Positions 33,788-42,830 are shown, counted from the first letter of the stretch. The stretch is DNA of 64,000 bases from Alloyangia pacifica (GCF_020524285.1 NZ_JAIVKX010000011.1:1-64000), one strand, 5' to 3'. Translations and numbers: made by a program. The notes: a model not told the origin generated them from the sequence alone.

Positions 33788-34809
33788 TCTGCGTTCTCCC
33801 TCGTGCTGGTTAGGCTCTTGCCGCCGCGGTGCATAAGCCCGTCCGCGATGCCCATGATGCCGCCCGGCGCAAAGAGGATTATCACCAGCAGGAAGGCTCC
33901 GAGCAGCATTTGCCAAATGTCTCCGGCGTAGGCCGAGGCATAGACCCGCACGATCTCGTAGATCAGTGCACCGATGAAGGCCCCGCGCACCGAGCCCGCG
34001 CCGCCAAGCACGGCGATGAAGACCATCTCGGCCGAGCGCACCCACCAGACGTATTCCGGTGTCACCACGCCCTGGGTCATCGCCATCAGCGAGCCGCCGA
34101 CACCACAGAGGATCGCCGACAGCAGGTATCCCGACAGAAGTACGCGCTTGGGCGAGAGCCCGAGGTATTCGAGGCGCGTCTCGTTGGTCTTGATTGTCTG
34201 GAAGACCTGACCCACCGGGGAGGCGAACCAACGTAGCGTGAACCATCCCAGCACAACCATAAGCGCGATCGATAGGTAGAAGATCACCGCCTCGAATCCC
34301 GCCCGTTCGAGCGCCATGCCCAGCACCGTGGGACGCGGGAGGCGGATGCCGTCGGCGCCGCCGGTGACGTGGTAGAACTTCTCGAGGATGGACCAAAAGA
34401 TCATCGAGAATGCGAGGTTCAGCATTCCGAAGAAGATACCGCGGTAGCGCACCACGAAGAGCCCAACCAGCAGCCCGCTCAGCGTCGCGCCGATGACGCC
34501 TGCTATCAGCACGAGAATAAGGTCCGCCGCCGGAAGCGAGGCCATCAGGAAGGCCCCGGCATAGGCCGAGATACCAAAGAACAGCGCGTGTCCGAAAGAC
34601 ACCTGGCCAGCCCGCAGCAGCACGGTCACGCCGAGCACGGCAATGCCCTTGGCCAGCGCGAGGTTGATCAGAAGCTGCATCGAGGGCGCGATGAAGGGCA
34701 CCGCTGCCAGCAACAGCACCGCCAGAAGCGTCAGCAGCGCGCGCAGCGAGGGCATGCCGCCGGATTTGACGGCGCCCCGTGAAGTGGAGTGTTGGGAAAT
34801 ATCGCTCAT
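33784..34809 (-). CDS. Branched-chain-type ABC permease, LivM-like
   Basis: A 341-residue membrane protein with about ten hydrophobic segments. It has the LivM patterns LRAGQVSFGHALFFGISAYAG, FFGMLNLAFSMIFW and FIAVLGGAGSVRGAFIGALIYE, the last being the cytoplasmic loop that contacts the ATPases. It lies nine bases after the LivH-like gene and overlaps the LivG gene. With LivH it forms the channel. An N-terminal hydrophilic extension of about 25 residues precedes the first helix. Confidence 0.88.
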   Translation of the reverse strand: MSDISQHSTSRGAVKSGGMPSLRALLTLLAVLLLAAVPFIAPSMQLLINLALAKGIAVLGVTVLLRAGQVSFGHALFFGISAYAGAFLMASLPAADLILVLIAGVIGATLSGLLVGLFVVRYRGIFFGMLNLAFSMIFWSILEKFYHVTGGADGIRLPRPTVLGMALERAGFEAVIFYLSIALMVVLGWFTLRWFASPVGQVFQTIKTNETRLEYLGLSPKRVLLSGYLLSAILCGVGGSLMAMTQGVVTPEYVWWVRSAEMVFIAVLGGAGSVRGAFIGALIYEIVRVYASAYAGDIWQMLLGAFLLVIILFAPGGIMGIADGLMHRGGKSLTSTRENAE

Positions 34810-34818
34810 GTCGCGTCC

Positions 34819-35724
34819 TCAGATCTTGCGGGCGACAGGGCTGCCGAAGAGCCCCTCGGGGCGGACCAGCAGGACCAGCACCATGATGAGATAGGGCACA
34901 AGTACGGCAACCTCGGGCCAGACGTAGACGGCGAAGGACCGCCCCAGGCCGATCATCAGCGCAGCGATCGCCGCGCCGCCAATCTGTCCCAAGCCCGCCG
35001 TGGCGACCACGGCGAAGGACAGCACGATCATGTCTGCGCCCATGCCCGGCAAGATCGAGGTGGTGGGCGAGGCGAGCGCACCTCCGAGCCCCGCGAGCAC
35101 CGCGCCGACGACGAAGGTGAACAGGAACACGCGGTCGGCATCGATGCCGATGGATTGCGCGGCCTCGCGATCCTCTGTGGTGGCGAGGATGAGCTTGCCG
35201 ATCACCGTATGGCGCAGGAAAAAGCGCAGCCCGAAGAGCAGGCCGATCGCGACCAGCGGCAACAGGATCAATTGGTAGACCGTGTAGGTCACGCCAAAGA
35301 GCGTCACGTTGCCAAGCGCCTGCAGCGCGCTGGCCCGGAAATAGGGCTGCGTGCCCCAGACGAGACGCTGAACGTCCTCGAGGATCATGAACACCGCGAA
35401 AGTGACCAGAAGCTGCAGCACCTCGGGCTTGTCGTAGATGCGCCGCAGCAGCAGCCACTCGATTGGTCCGCCCAGCAGCACGCCCACCAGGACCGCCGAC
35501 ACGAGCATCAGCGGGAAGGCAAACACCGGGGCGAAGCCGAGCGCGAGGAAGAAGCCGGTCAGCGAGACCGTGGCATAGGCCCCGATCGCGTAGAGCGAGC
35601 CATGGGCTACATTCAGGATGCGCATCACGCCGAAGATCAGGGTCAATCCGAGCGCGACGATGAAGACCAGCGCCGCGTAGGAGATTCCGTCGAAAAGCGC
35701 GAGCAGGAAGATGGTCAGGTTCAT
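34819..35724 (-). CDS. Branched-chain-type ABC permease, LivH-like
   Basis: A 301-residue permease with about eight hydrophobic segments. Recognisable parts are IVALGLTLIFGVMRILNVAH, LYAIGAYATVSLTGFF and, near the end, ALAGLGGALASPTTSILPGMG and VVATAGLGQIGGAAIAALMIG. It is the first membrane gene after the binding protein, from which it is separated by 166 bases containing two strong inverted repeats. It works with the LivM-like protein. Substrate not predictable. Confidence 0.88.
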   Translation of the reverse strand: MNLTIFLLALFDGISYAALVFIVALGLTLIFGVMRILNVAHGSLYAIGAYATVSLTGFFLALGFAPVFAFPLMLVSAVLVGVLLGGPIEWLLLRRIYDKPEVLQLLVTFAVFMILEDVQRLVWGTQPYFRASALQALGNVTLFGVTYTVYQLILLPLVAIGLLFGLRFFLRHTVIGKLILATTEDREAAQSIGIDADRVFLFTFVVGAVLAGLGGALASPTTSILPGMGADMIVLSFAVVATAGLGQIGGAAIAALMIGLGRSFAVYVWPEVAVLVPYLIMVLVLLVRPEGLFGSPVARKI

Positions 35725-35766
35725 GAGACCGCCTCTTGTTGGTGGGCCGTTCGAATGTGTCGCGGG

Positions 35767-35784
35767 AGAGCGCCCGGGCGCTCT
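35767..35784. repeat. 18-base perfect palindrome upstream of LivH-like gene
   Basis: AGAGCGCC-CG-GGCGCTCT is self-complementary along its length. It lies between the strong hairpin at 35859 and the LivH-like start at 35724. It could be a second mRNA stem in the leader of the permease message or a protein-binding site. No T-run adjoins it. Confidence 0.45.
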
Positions 35785-35858
35785 GAATGGCCCAAATCGG
35801 CCGGCAACCGGCCTGGGTCGTCAGATCAGCCCAGCACGAACGCCGGCCATGTCGAGAG

Positions 35859-35884
35859 CCCGTCCGGCGCGTGCGCCGGACGGG
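35859..35884 (-). terminator. Strong stem-loop after the binding-protein gene
   Basis: CCCGTCCGGCGC pairs perfectly with GCGCCGGACGGG around a two-base centre, seven bases beyond the stop of the substrate-binding protein gene (minus strand). It is very stable and lacks a T-tract. It is best read as a partial terminator or 3' stabiliser giving excess binding protein over permease, matching the hairpins at 11435 and 53560. Confidence 0.65.
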
Positions 35885-35890
35885 AGCGCA

Positions 35891-37180
35891 TCAGTTCTCG
35901 TAGGTTTCGACCGACAGCGCGTCGGCGAAGCTTGCATCGAGGCCCTTGATCCAATCGATCGAAGTCTCGCCCACCGGAGGCAGCAGCCCTTCGCCGTCGA
36001 AGATCATGATGTTCTCGAGCGTCGCGAACGGGTACTCGCCGGTCTGCGCGCTGGTGCCCATGAGCTGTGACTCGACGCCCTGGTGATCCTCGCGCAGGTG
36101 CAGCGCGCGGCCGAGGCCCTGAAATTCGAGTCCGTCGAGCGCCGCCAGCAACTGCTCCTCGTCCGGCCAGTCAACGCCGTTGTCGGCAATAGCCTTCTCG
36201 TAAGCGGTCTTCAGCGCCGAAAAGGCTTGGCTGGCATGGAAAACTGAATAGACGGGGATGTCGCCGGTTGCTTCCTTGTATTGCTCCATGAACCCTTTGA
36301 AGTCGGGGTCATCGCGGCGCTCGGGGTGCAGGAAGTAGTGATCGCCGCGCGCGCCGACGATGTGGCCTGCGGGCAGGCTGCTGCCGAGACGCTCGAGCGA
36401 GCTTTCGGCCAGCGGCAGCACGAAGGTCGAGGTATTCATCAGCCCGCGCTGGAAGGCCTGCTGCACGAAGGTGTCGAGATCGCCGCCCCAAGAGGTCGAG
36501 AGCACCACGTCCGGACGCAGCGCCTGCAGGCGCGAAATCTCGGTCGAGAAGTCCGGCGCGCCAAACTTGGGAAAGAACTCGCCCACCACTTCCACGTCGG
36601 GCTTCATCACTTCGAGCGCGGTGTGGAAGATGTCCCAGCTGTCGCGGCCCCAGGCGTAGTCCTGGTTCACCACAGCGATCGTCTTGAAATCGGGGTGGGT
36701 CTTCAGGAGGTAGGCCACAGCCGCGAGCATCTCGGACGTCGCGTTGCCCTGCGGGCGGAAGACGTAGTCATAGCTGCCTTCCTCGAAGATGCGCTGCGTG
36801 CCGCAGTCCCACATCAGGTTCGGCACCTTCAGGTCCTCTGCCAGCGGCGCGAGGGTCTGGCAGTTGCCCGAGGAGATCGAGGCGAGCATCACCTCGGCGC
36901 CCTCTGTCTGCGCCACGCGGCGGTATTCCGAGGTCAGCGCCTCGGCGCCGGCGCCCTCGTCGATGTAGGTCACTTCGATGGGCACCCCGTTGATGCCGCC
37001 CTCGGCGTTGAGGTTCTCGACAAAGATGTTCATCGCATCGCGCGCCGGAACGCCGAACACCGAGGCCGGGCCGGTCAGGAACGTTGTCATGCCGATCTTC
37101 AACGCCTCGGGCTTGTCCGCGGCCATCGCGGCCAGCGGCATCGCCACGCAGAGCGCCGATGTGGTCAGTAGCTTCTTCAT
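35891..37180 (-). CDS. ABC substrate-binding protein, branched-chain/amide type
   Basis: A 429-residue periplasmic type I binding protein. It has a Sec signal (about residues 1-20, cleavage after AMA), then LKIGMTTFLTGPASVFGVPARDA and the two-lobe ligand fold. A good ribosome site (GGGAGGAG) stands before the ATG. It heads the importer genes and follows the secreted cyclase-family gene by 28 bases, so all are one operon. The presence of a periplasmic cyclase or hydrolase suggests that the ligand may be the hydrolysis product of a lactone, amide or formamide, but this is inference. Confidence 0.88.
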   Translation of the reverse strand: MKKLLTTSALCVAMPLAAMAADKPEALKIGMTTFLTGPASVFGVPARDAMNIFVENLNAEGGINGVPIEVTYIDEGAGAEALTSEYRRVAQTEGAEVMLASISSGNCQTLAPLAEDLKVPNLMWDCGTQRIFEEGSYDYVFRPQGNATSEMLAAVAYLLKTHPDFKTIAVVNQDYAWGRDSWDIFHTALEVMKPDVEVVGEFFPKFGAPDFSTEISRLQALRPDVVLSTSWGGDLDTFVQQAFQRGLMNTSTFVLPLAESSLERLGSSLPAGHIVGARGDHYFLHPERRDDPDFKGFMEQYKEATGDIPVYSVFHASQAFSALKTAYEKAIADNGVDWPDEEQLLAALDGLEFQGLGRALHLREDHQGVESQLMGTSAQTGEYPFATLENIMIFDGEGLLPPVGETSIDWIKGLDASFADALSVETYEN

Positions 37181-37208
37181 GTTGGTCTCCTCCCTGTTTC
37201 AGTCCCGA

Positions 37209-38201
37209 TCAGCGAATTGCGATCGGGTTGATGATCATCTGCACGGCGCCCTGCAGTCGGGCCTGTCCAAGCACGAACAGGAACTCGTGCACGCCGTCCT
37301 CGGCGAGCGCGCGGGTGTCCATGTTCTCGAGGATGTAGATGCCGTGTTCGGGCTGCAGAATCTGGTGTGCGCGGAAAGCCTGTCCTTCGGTTTCCGCTGG
37401 GACCACCTCCATGCCCCAGGTGTCGGCGCCCACGGCCATGACACCGATCTCGGCCAGGTACTCCGCCCCGCTCACTCCGACGCCGGGCTCGACCGCGCCG
37501 AAGCGTTCCGGATCCGGCGCGTCGCCATCGAGCAGGTCCATCCAGTTCGAGTTGAACAGGACCACATCCCCTTCGCGCAGTTCGACGCCCTGCGCGTCCG
37601 CCGCGGCCTCGATGTCCTCCTTGGTGTAGGCCGTGCCCTCCTCGACCATGTCGGTGCCGTAGTAGGCCGCCATATCGAGCAGCACGCCGCGGCCGACGAG
37701 ACCAGGCAGCTTTTCGAGCCCCAGTTCGGTGAGGCCCGAGGCCGGAGCGAAGTCGCCATAGGTCCGGCCGCCGTAATAGACATGATCGACCCCGGCATGA
37801 CCGAGCCCGTCGATCTGCGGCCCGATGCCGAGCCAACCCATGAAAATGTCGTCGTTATAGGTGAAGTTGTTCTCACCAAGGCCCGAATTACCGTTCTGAC
37901 CCGGCTGCAGCACCGTCAGCGACAGGCTGCGCGGCGGAAAGGCCGGCGTGTCCGCTCCGACGATCATGCCAAGGCTGTAGACCTTGCCCTCGGTGACCAA
38001 CTCGGCGGCCATCTTCACCCGCTCGGGGGTCATCAGGTTCGCCGCGCCGAGTTCGTCATCGGCGCCCCACTGACTTTGCGTCCAGTCCTGCGCCGACGCG
38101 GTCTGCATCGAGAACGTCAGCGCGAGCCCGGCAACGACCAGACCAAGGCCTTTCATCCATGCGCCGTCGCTTACGCTCTCTACTTTTGATTGAGTCCTCA
38201 T
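37209..38201 (-). CDS. Secreted cyclase-family protein (kynurenine formamidase-like fold)
   Basis: A 330-residue metal-dependent hydrolase of the cyclase family. A Sec signal spans roughly residues 16-38 (hydrophobic GLVVAGLALTFSM, cleavage near ASAQ). The metal-binding segment GPQIDGLGHAGVDHVYYGG matches the H/Q-x-D-x-x-x-H pattern of the longer members. The segment GVLLDMAAYYG and the downstream DVVLFNSNW stretch are typical. A strong GGGAGGAA site precedes ATG 38201. It is the first gene of the minus-strand importer operon, divergent from the alcohol dehydrogenase. It probably opens a ring or hydrolyses an amide in the periplasm before uptake. The substrate is unknown. Confidence 0.82.
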   Translation of the reverse strand: MRTQSKVESVSDGAWMKGLGLVVAGLALTFSMQTASAQDWTQSQWGADDELGAANLMTPERVKMAAELVTEGKVYSLGMIVGADTPAFPPRSLSLTVLQPGQNGNSGLGENNFTYNDDIFMGWLGIGPQIDGLGHAGVDHVYYGGRTYGDFAPASGLTELGLEKLPGLVGRGVLLDMAAYYGTDMVEEGTAYTKEDIEAAADAQGVELREGDVVLFNSNWMDLLDGDAPDPERFGAVEPGVGVSGAEYLAEIGVMAVGADTWGMEVVPAETEGQAFRAHQILQPEHGIYILENMDTRALAEDGVHEFLFVLGQARLQGAVQMIINPIAIR

Positions 38202-38282
38202 AGCTTCCTCCCAGAGCCCGAGATGTGATGGAGCGTAGGGTCAGAGCGTGAACCGCCGCCAATACGTTGGCGCAATTCCGGT

Positions 38283-38299
38283 CATAGGTTTAAGCTATG
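38283..38299. promoter_or_regulatory. Candidate LysR operator (T-N11-A) in divergent promoter
   Basis: CATAG-N7-CTATG is a perfect inverted repeat with the T-N11-A spacing (T at 38285, A at 38297) that LysR proteins prefer. It lies midway between the divergent cyclase operon (start 38201) and the alcohol dehydrogenase gene (start 38386), whose operon encodes a LysR protein. It is therefore the best operator candidate in the window and could switch both directions. Confidence 0.6.
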
Positions 38300-38385
38300 C
38301 CCCTAGGGAAAGGTGTTTCGACCCTCGCCCGAAGCCTTAGCCTGAGCATCAGAGGAGCCGCTCTGGCCTATGGGAGGAGAGAAGG

Positions 38386-39513
38386 ATGAAGATCGAAGCT
38401 GCCGTGCTCTTGCACGGGGGGGTGGAGCGCGATTTCGAGGCCGCGAATGCGCTGGAGGTGCGCGAGCTCGACCTCGCTGCGCCCGGGCCGGGCGAGGTGC
38501 GAATCCGCGTCGCCGCGGCGGGCGTGTGCCATTCCGACCTGTCGGTGATCAACGGCACGCGGCCGCGCCCGGTGCCGATGGTGCTGGGACATGAGGCCTC
38601 GGGCTACGTCGAGGAGGTGGGCGAAGGCGTCGGCGATCTTGCCCCCGGGGACCACGTGGTGTGCATCTTCGCCCCGGGCTGCGGCAGCTGCCTGCCCTGC
38701 GCCGAGGGGCGCCCGGCGCTCTGCACCCGCGCCGCGAAGCACCATGGCGTGGGCGAGCTGATGACCGGGCACCGCCGCCTGTCGATGGAGGGCGCAGCGG
38801 TGAATCACCATGTCGGGGTCTCGGCCTTTGCAACCCATGCGGTCCTTGCACGGCAGTCGCTGGTCAAGGTCGAGGCCAACCTGCCGCCGCATATCTCGGC
38901 GCTGTTTTCCTGCGCCATGCTCACCGGCGCGGGTGCCGTGTTCAACACCGCGCGGGTGATGCCCGGCTCGAAGGTCGCGGTCTTCGGGCTGGGCGGTGTC
39001 GGCCTGTCAGCCATCCTCGGCGCGGTGGCAGCCGGCGCGGGCGAGATCATCGCCATTGATCCGTTTGAGACGAAGATGCAGACCGCGGTTGAGATGGGCG
39101 CGACCCGAATGGTGAGGGCCGACGAACACACAATTGAAGCTGTGCGCGACGCCACGGGCGGCGGCGTCGATGTGGCGATCGAGCTTGCCGGTTCGACCAA
39201 AGCGCTGGAGACCGCCTGGGGCTGCACCTGCCGCGGTGGCACGACCGTCACCGCCGGCCTGCCCCACCCCGACGCCCGCATGTCCCTCAACGCGCTTCAA
39301 CTGGTGGCCGAAGAACGCACACTCAAGGGCAGTTACATCGGTTCCTGCGTGCCGCAAAGAGACTTGCCTCGCATGTTCTCTTTGCACGCGCAGGATAAGC
39401 TACCGGTCGAGAAAATGCTGACGCACCGACTGAGACTGCGCGACATCAATCGCGCGATGGACCAGCTCGACCAGGGCACCGCCATCCGCCAAGTGATCGA
39501 GTTCGGCGGATGA
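38386..39513 (+). CDS. Zinc-dependent alcohol dehydrogenase
   Basis: A 375-residue medium-chain dehydrogenase. Catalytic zinc ligands are in GVCHSDL and LGHEASG. The structural zinc loop is CGSCLPCAEGRPALC. The NAD(H) site is FGLGGVGLSAIL near residue 205. It has a good ribosome site (GGAGGAGAG) before the ATG. It oxidises an alcohol to an aldehyde, or the reverse, in the cytosol. An aldehyde dehydrogenase and an SDR are encoded in the divergent operon, so the two operons may act on one substrate. It overlaps the LysR gene by four bases. Confidence 0.9.
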   Translation: MKIEAAVLLHGGVERDFEAANALEVRELDLAAPGPGEVRIRVAAAGVCHSDLSVINGTRPRPVPMVLGHEASGYVEEVGEGVGDLAPGDHVVCIFAPGCGSCLPCAEGRPALCTRAAKHHGVGELMTGHRRLSMEGAAVNHHVGVSAFATHAVLARQSLVKVEANLPPHISALFSCAMLTGAGAVFNTARVMPGSKVAVFGLGGVGLSAILGAVAAGAGEIIAIDPFETKMQTAVEMGATRMVRADEHTIEAVRDATGGGVDVAIELAGSTKALETAWGCTCRGGTTVTAGLPHPDARMSLNALQLVAEERTLKGSYIGSCVPQRDLPRMFSLHAQDKLPVEKMLTHRLRLRDINRAMDQLDQGTAIRQVIEFGG

Positions 39514-40439
39514 TCGACATCAGACAGCTACGCTATTTTCTCGCCATCGCCGATGCGCCGTCGATTTCGGCGGCGGCGCACAGCATCGGGGTTGCTCAGC
39601 CCTCGCTGTCGCAGCACATCCAGCGCATGGAGGAGGAACTGGGTGTCAAGCTGATGGACCGCTCGCCGCGCGGCACGCTGCTGACGCAGGAGGGTCATGT
39701 CTTCGTCGAGCACGCGCGGAAGATATGCGATAGCCTCGACCGCTGCATCGACGACATGCGAGAGCTCGGCGGCGTGGTCCGCGGACGGGTGGGTTTTGGC
39801 ATGCCCCCGTCATGTTCGATGGTCATGTCGGTGCCGCTGGCCGAAACGGTCCGGCTGGAGCTGCCCGAGGTGCGCCTGCGCGCGGTCGAGGCGATGAGCG
39901 GTTATCTGAAGACCTGGATCGAGGATGGTACGGTGGACATCGGGTTTCTCTATGACCTGACCGATGCCGGGCATTTGCGGGCGACACATGTGATGGACGA
40001 GGAACTGTTCTTCTATTCGGCCCCCGACGCCTGGCCCCTCGATACCCCGCCCGGCACGCCGGTGCCACTGGCCGAACTGCAACCGCTCGATATGATCCTC
40101 ACGTCGAACGGGCTGCGCAATATGATCGAGGGTTATTGCAGCAAGCACGGGATTAAGCTGAACGTGGTGGTCGAAATGGACGCGATGACTCAGATCAAGG
40201 AGTTGGTCGCGCGCGGCTCGGGTTACACGATTTTTGCCCCCGTCGCCGCGCAGGACTTCGTCAAACGAGGCGAGCTGCTGCGCGCCCCGATCATTGCCCC
40301 CACGATGATGCGCCCGGTCTACCTCGTGTCGAACCCGGCCCGGGTCATGACGCGGGCCTGCCGCGCGGTAGAACAGGTCACGCTCGACGTCGCGCGCGAA
40401 TTGGTCCAACGCGGCATCTGGGAGGCCAGTCTGGTTTGA
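39510..40439 (+). CDS. LysR-family regulator coupled to alcohol dehydrogenase
   Basis: A 309-residue LysR protein beginning MIDIRQLRYFLAIADAPSIS, with VAQPSLSQHIQRMEEELGVKL completing the N-terminal HTH, and a usual effector domain. Its ATG lies in an ATGA overlap with the alcohol dehydrogenase stop, so both come from one message. This is unlike the common divergent arrangement. It probably binds the T-N11-A site at 38283-38299 and controls the alcohol dehydrogenase and the divergent cyclase/importer operon. Effector unknown. Confidence 0.9.
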   Translation: MIDIRQLRYFLAIADAPSISAAAHSIGVAQPSLSQHIQRMEEELGVKLMDRSPRGTLLTQEGHVFVEHARKICDSLDRCIDDMRELGGVVRGRVGFGMPPSCSMVMSVPLAETVRLELPEVRLRAVEAMSGYLKTWIEDGTVDIGFLYDLTDAGHLRATHVMDEELFFYSAPDAWPLDTPPGTPVPLAELQPLDMILTSNGLRNMIEGYCSKHGIKLNVVVEMDAMTQIKELVARGSGYTIFAPVAAQDFVKRGELLRAPIIAPTMMRPVYLVSNPARVMTRACRAVEQVTLDVARELVQRGIWEASLV

Positions 40440-40449
40440 TGCCCCAGCT

Positions 40450-41799
40450 TCACGCGCGGATCAGCGCGCCAATGTCGCGGGCGGAAACGCTACGCGGGTC
40501 GGCATCGACCCGTTCCGCCATGACCAGCAGCGGCGCGGCGCGCACACCGAGCACCGTCCGGGCTTTGCCAGCAACGCGCTGCATCAGCTCGGCCGGAGGC
40601 ACGGGCGCGGCGAGGTCATGCCTGTAGGTGAGCTGGGTTCCGTCTCGCAGAACCAGCGTGCCCGCGCCCTGCTGATCACTGAGCGTGGCGTCGCCCGTGA
40701 CCTCCACCTTCCGTGCGAAGGCTGCCAATATGGGATCGGCCGCGAGGGCATCTGTGTAGAGCCCTCCCTCACCGGTCTCGAGCCCACTCAGCACCATCCC
40801 CGCCAGCCAGACATAACTGAACTTCACCTCGAGCCCGGTGCGCGGTGCCTTCAGGTCGCAGACCTTGAGCCAGCGCGGGTTGGTCCTGACCTGCAGCCTC
40901 TCGACCTGCTCGATATCGACCTGCCCGGCAATCGCGCGCAGCCCCTCGATCATCGCGTGCAGGCCGTGGCAGCAGGCGTGGAACTTGTAGCGGTTGTCCA
41001 TGAACCTAATGTCGGACAATCCGTAGATGAACGGCTCCGGCGCGTCGGCATGAGTCTCGACGAACCCCTGCTGCCCGAAAACGCCATCGTCCGGCGAACT
41101 CAGCCCCAGGGCGGCGAGCTGTACGGCCTCGACGCCATTGGACGCCGCAATGCCCGCGTTTAGCGGTTTTCCCATGGTGCCAAATTGGTTCTTGAGCCCC
41201 GACGCCCGTGTCGCGCAGAGCCCGAGCGCCGCGCGCATCTGCGCATTGTCGAGCTTCGCGATGCGTCCCGCTGCGAGCGTCGCGCCAAAAGCCCCAGCCG
41301 TCGCCGTCTGATGAAAGCCGCGATTGTAATGCGCCAAGCCAAGGACTCGGCCAAGACGTATCGCGCCTTCGGCCCCGACGAGAAACGCTGTGACAAGCTC
41401 CTCCGCCGAGGCATCCTGCGCCTCTGCCATGGCCAGCGCCGCGGGGTAGATGCCGACCGAAAGGTGACCGACGTGGTCAAAATGTGTATCGTCGTAGTCC
41501 AGCGCATGCGAGATGGTGCCATTGACCATCGCCGCCGTACGCGCCGGCGCATGGCTGCCGCCGAAGACCGAAACCTCGGCGGACGCCTGCCCCTCCGACG
41601 CGGCAAAGCTGCGTATCTTCGTGGCCACGGGCTCGGACGCCCCGGCGATGCCGCAGATCAGCCAGTCGACCAGCGAAACGCGGGCCAGCGCGAGGGCCTC
41701 TGCCGGGCAGTGGGCCAGCGGCAGCGCCGCCAGCTCGATCAGTGCATCAAGCGGTTCTGCGACGGCGTTTTCCCGCGTGGCGACATGTGCTTCGAGCAT
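40450..41799 (-). CDS. MmgE/PrpD family protein
   Basis: A 449-residue member of the MmgE/PrpD family, which includes 2-methylcitrate dehydratase and cis-aconitate decarboxylase. Typical parts are SLVDWLICGIAGASEPVATK, NGTISHALDYDDTH, GLCATRASGLKNQFGTMGKPLNAG and KFHACCHGLHAMI. It is convergent with the LysR gene at 39510 and has no prp partners nearby. In catabolic clusters of this kind such genes often act on a dicarboxylate or tricarboxylate. Given the Tcu-like and C5-dicarboxylate modules elsewhere in the window, a dehydratase, isomerase or decarboxylase on such an acid is plausible. Start ATG at 41799 has a weak ribosome site. Confidence 0.85.
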   Translation of the reverse strand: MLEAHVATRENAVAEPLDALIELAALPLAHCPAEALALARVSLVDWLICGIAGASEPVATKIRSFAASEGQASAEVSVFGGSHAPARTAAMVNGTISHALDYDDTHFDHVGHLSVGIYPAALAMAEAQDASAEELVTAFLVGAEGAIRLGRVLGLAHYNRGFHQTATAGAFGATLAAGRIAKLDNAQMRAALGLCATRASGLKNQFGTMGKPLNAGIAASNGVEAVQLAALGLSSPDDGVFGQQGFVETHADAPEPFIYGLSDIRFMDNRYKFHACCHGLHAMIEGLRAIAGQVDIEQVERLQVRTNPRWLKVCDLKAPRTGLEVKFSYVWLAGMVLSGLETGEGGLYTDALAADPILAAFARKVEVTGDATLSDQQGAGTLVLRDGTQLTYRHDLAAPVPPAELMQRVAGKARTVLGVRAAPLLVMAERVDADPRSVSARDIGALIRA

Positions 41800-42255
41800 G
41801 GGGAGACCTATTGTTTGTCACCCGTAGCATCCCGTTTAGGGCCTTCGCGGGCCAATAGTTCTTGGCTCTGTCGGCCATAGAAGGAAGCTCTGACCAGCGA
41901 TGCGAAGGGTGGATTTGGCTTAAACAATAGCAGGAAAGTTTGCGATGAGCCGATGTGTGGCAAAGAATTTGGACGGCTTTCGCGGGTCTGCAGCGACCGA
42001 TAACGCTGAAATATGGAACGAGGGCTTTGTCAGGTTGTTTTCGACGGCGCGCAAGAACGGAGCTTTGCGTCTATTTCAAGCAGTCAACTCGTGTGCATAT
42101 CGGGTCCAAAGATCGAATGCATCGTTTCGGGCATAGCGATAGGAGCGTGCCGAAAGACAGTGGCGCTTGGGACGAAACAAAGCGGCGGTTTGCTCGTGGA
42201 CTGACAAGAACCGATGCGCCTGACCGGCAAAGCATTCCGGGTCCCAAATAATTTG
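41800..42255. other. Gene-free stretch with one inverted repeat
   Basis: About 455 bases with lower GC content than the neighbours and no convincing gene. Short open frames (for example from 41945) have no family signal. An inverted repeat GCCAA-N6-TTGGC at 41851-41866, about 50 bases upstream of the MmgE/PrpD start, could be a regulator site. The rest looks like decayed sequence separating modules. Confidence 0.45.
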
Positions 42256-42830
42256 ATGACGGACACACCCCGCTGCCCCGTATCCGCCTCAAGGCGCTCA
42301 AATGGGCGCCCCACATGCCCCCCGTCGAGGTCGAGAAGGCGACGCCCGCCCAGCTCGAGGCGATGAAGGTCACCCCCTCGGCCAAGAAGGTCTCGCCCTA
42401 CGTGCGGACGCTGGCGCATGACCCCGAGAGCTACGTGGCCCGCACCATGTTGTTCAACGCCATCATGTACGCCGAGGGCGGCCTCGTGCGCCAGGACCGC
42501 GAGCTAGGCGCGCTCGGCGCTTCGCTGCTCAATGGCTGCCAGTACTGCGCCAAGGTGCACGCCTACCAGCACCACAAGCTCTCGGGCTCCTCGGCGGTGA
42601 TCGCCGCGCTCTGGACCGTCCGCCCCGAGGCGCTGGCCGAGCGCGACCGGGCAATCCTCGACTTGGCCGAGGCCCTCACCGCGACCCCGCCGACCGCGAC
42701 CACGGCGCATATCGCGCGGCTGAAGGCCTGCGGCATGGAGCCGTTCGAGATCGTCGACCTGATCCATTCAATCGCGATCTTCGGCTGGGCGAACCGGCTG
42801 ATGCACCCGCTGGGATCCTCGGAGGTTTGA
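42256..42830 (+). CDS. Carboxymuconolactone decarboxylase/AhpD-like protein, probable N-terminal frameshift
   Basis: An AhpD-fold, peroxidase-related protein. The redox pair is in NGCQYCAKVHAYQHHKL (CxxC with a nearby histidine). The clear frame begins at ATG 42315 (171 residues). Homology-like sequence continues upstream in that frame (LPRIRLKALKWAPH from 42273), but its natural start, MTDTP at ATG 42256, is in another frame. One missing C in the run near 42267-42270 would join them. It may be a real mutation, a sequencing error, or internal initiation. It stands alone on the plus strand before the minus-strand operon. Function is probably thiol-based detoxification. Confidence 0.75.

Noticed and set aside
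41945-42204. Several 60-residue open frames in the gap before the AhpD-like gene
   Set aside because: They overlap one another in different frames, have no ribosome sites and no similarity to known families.
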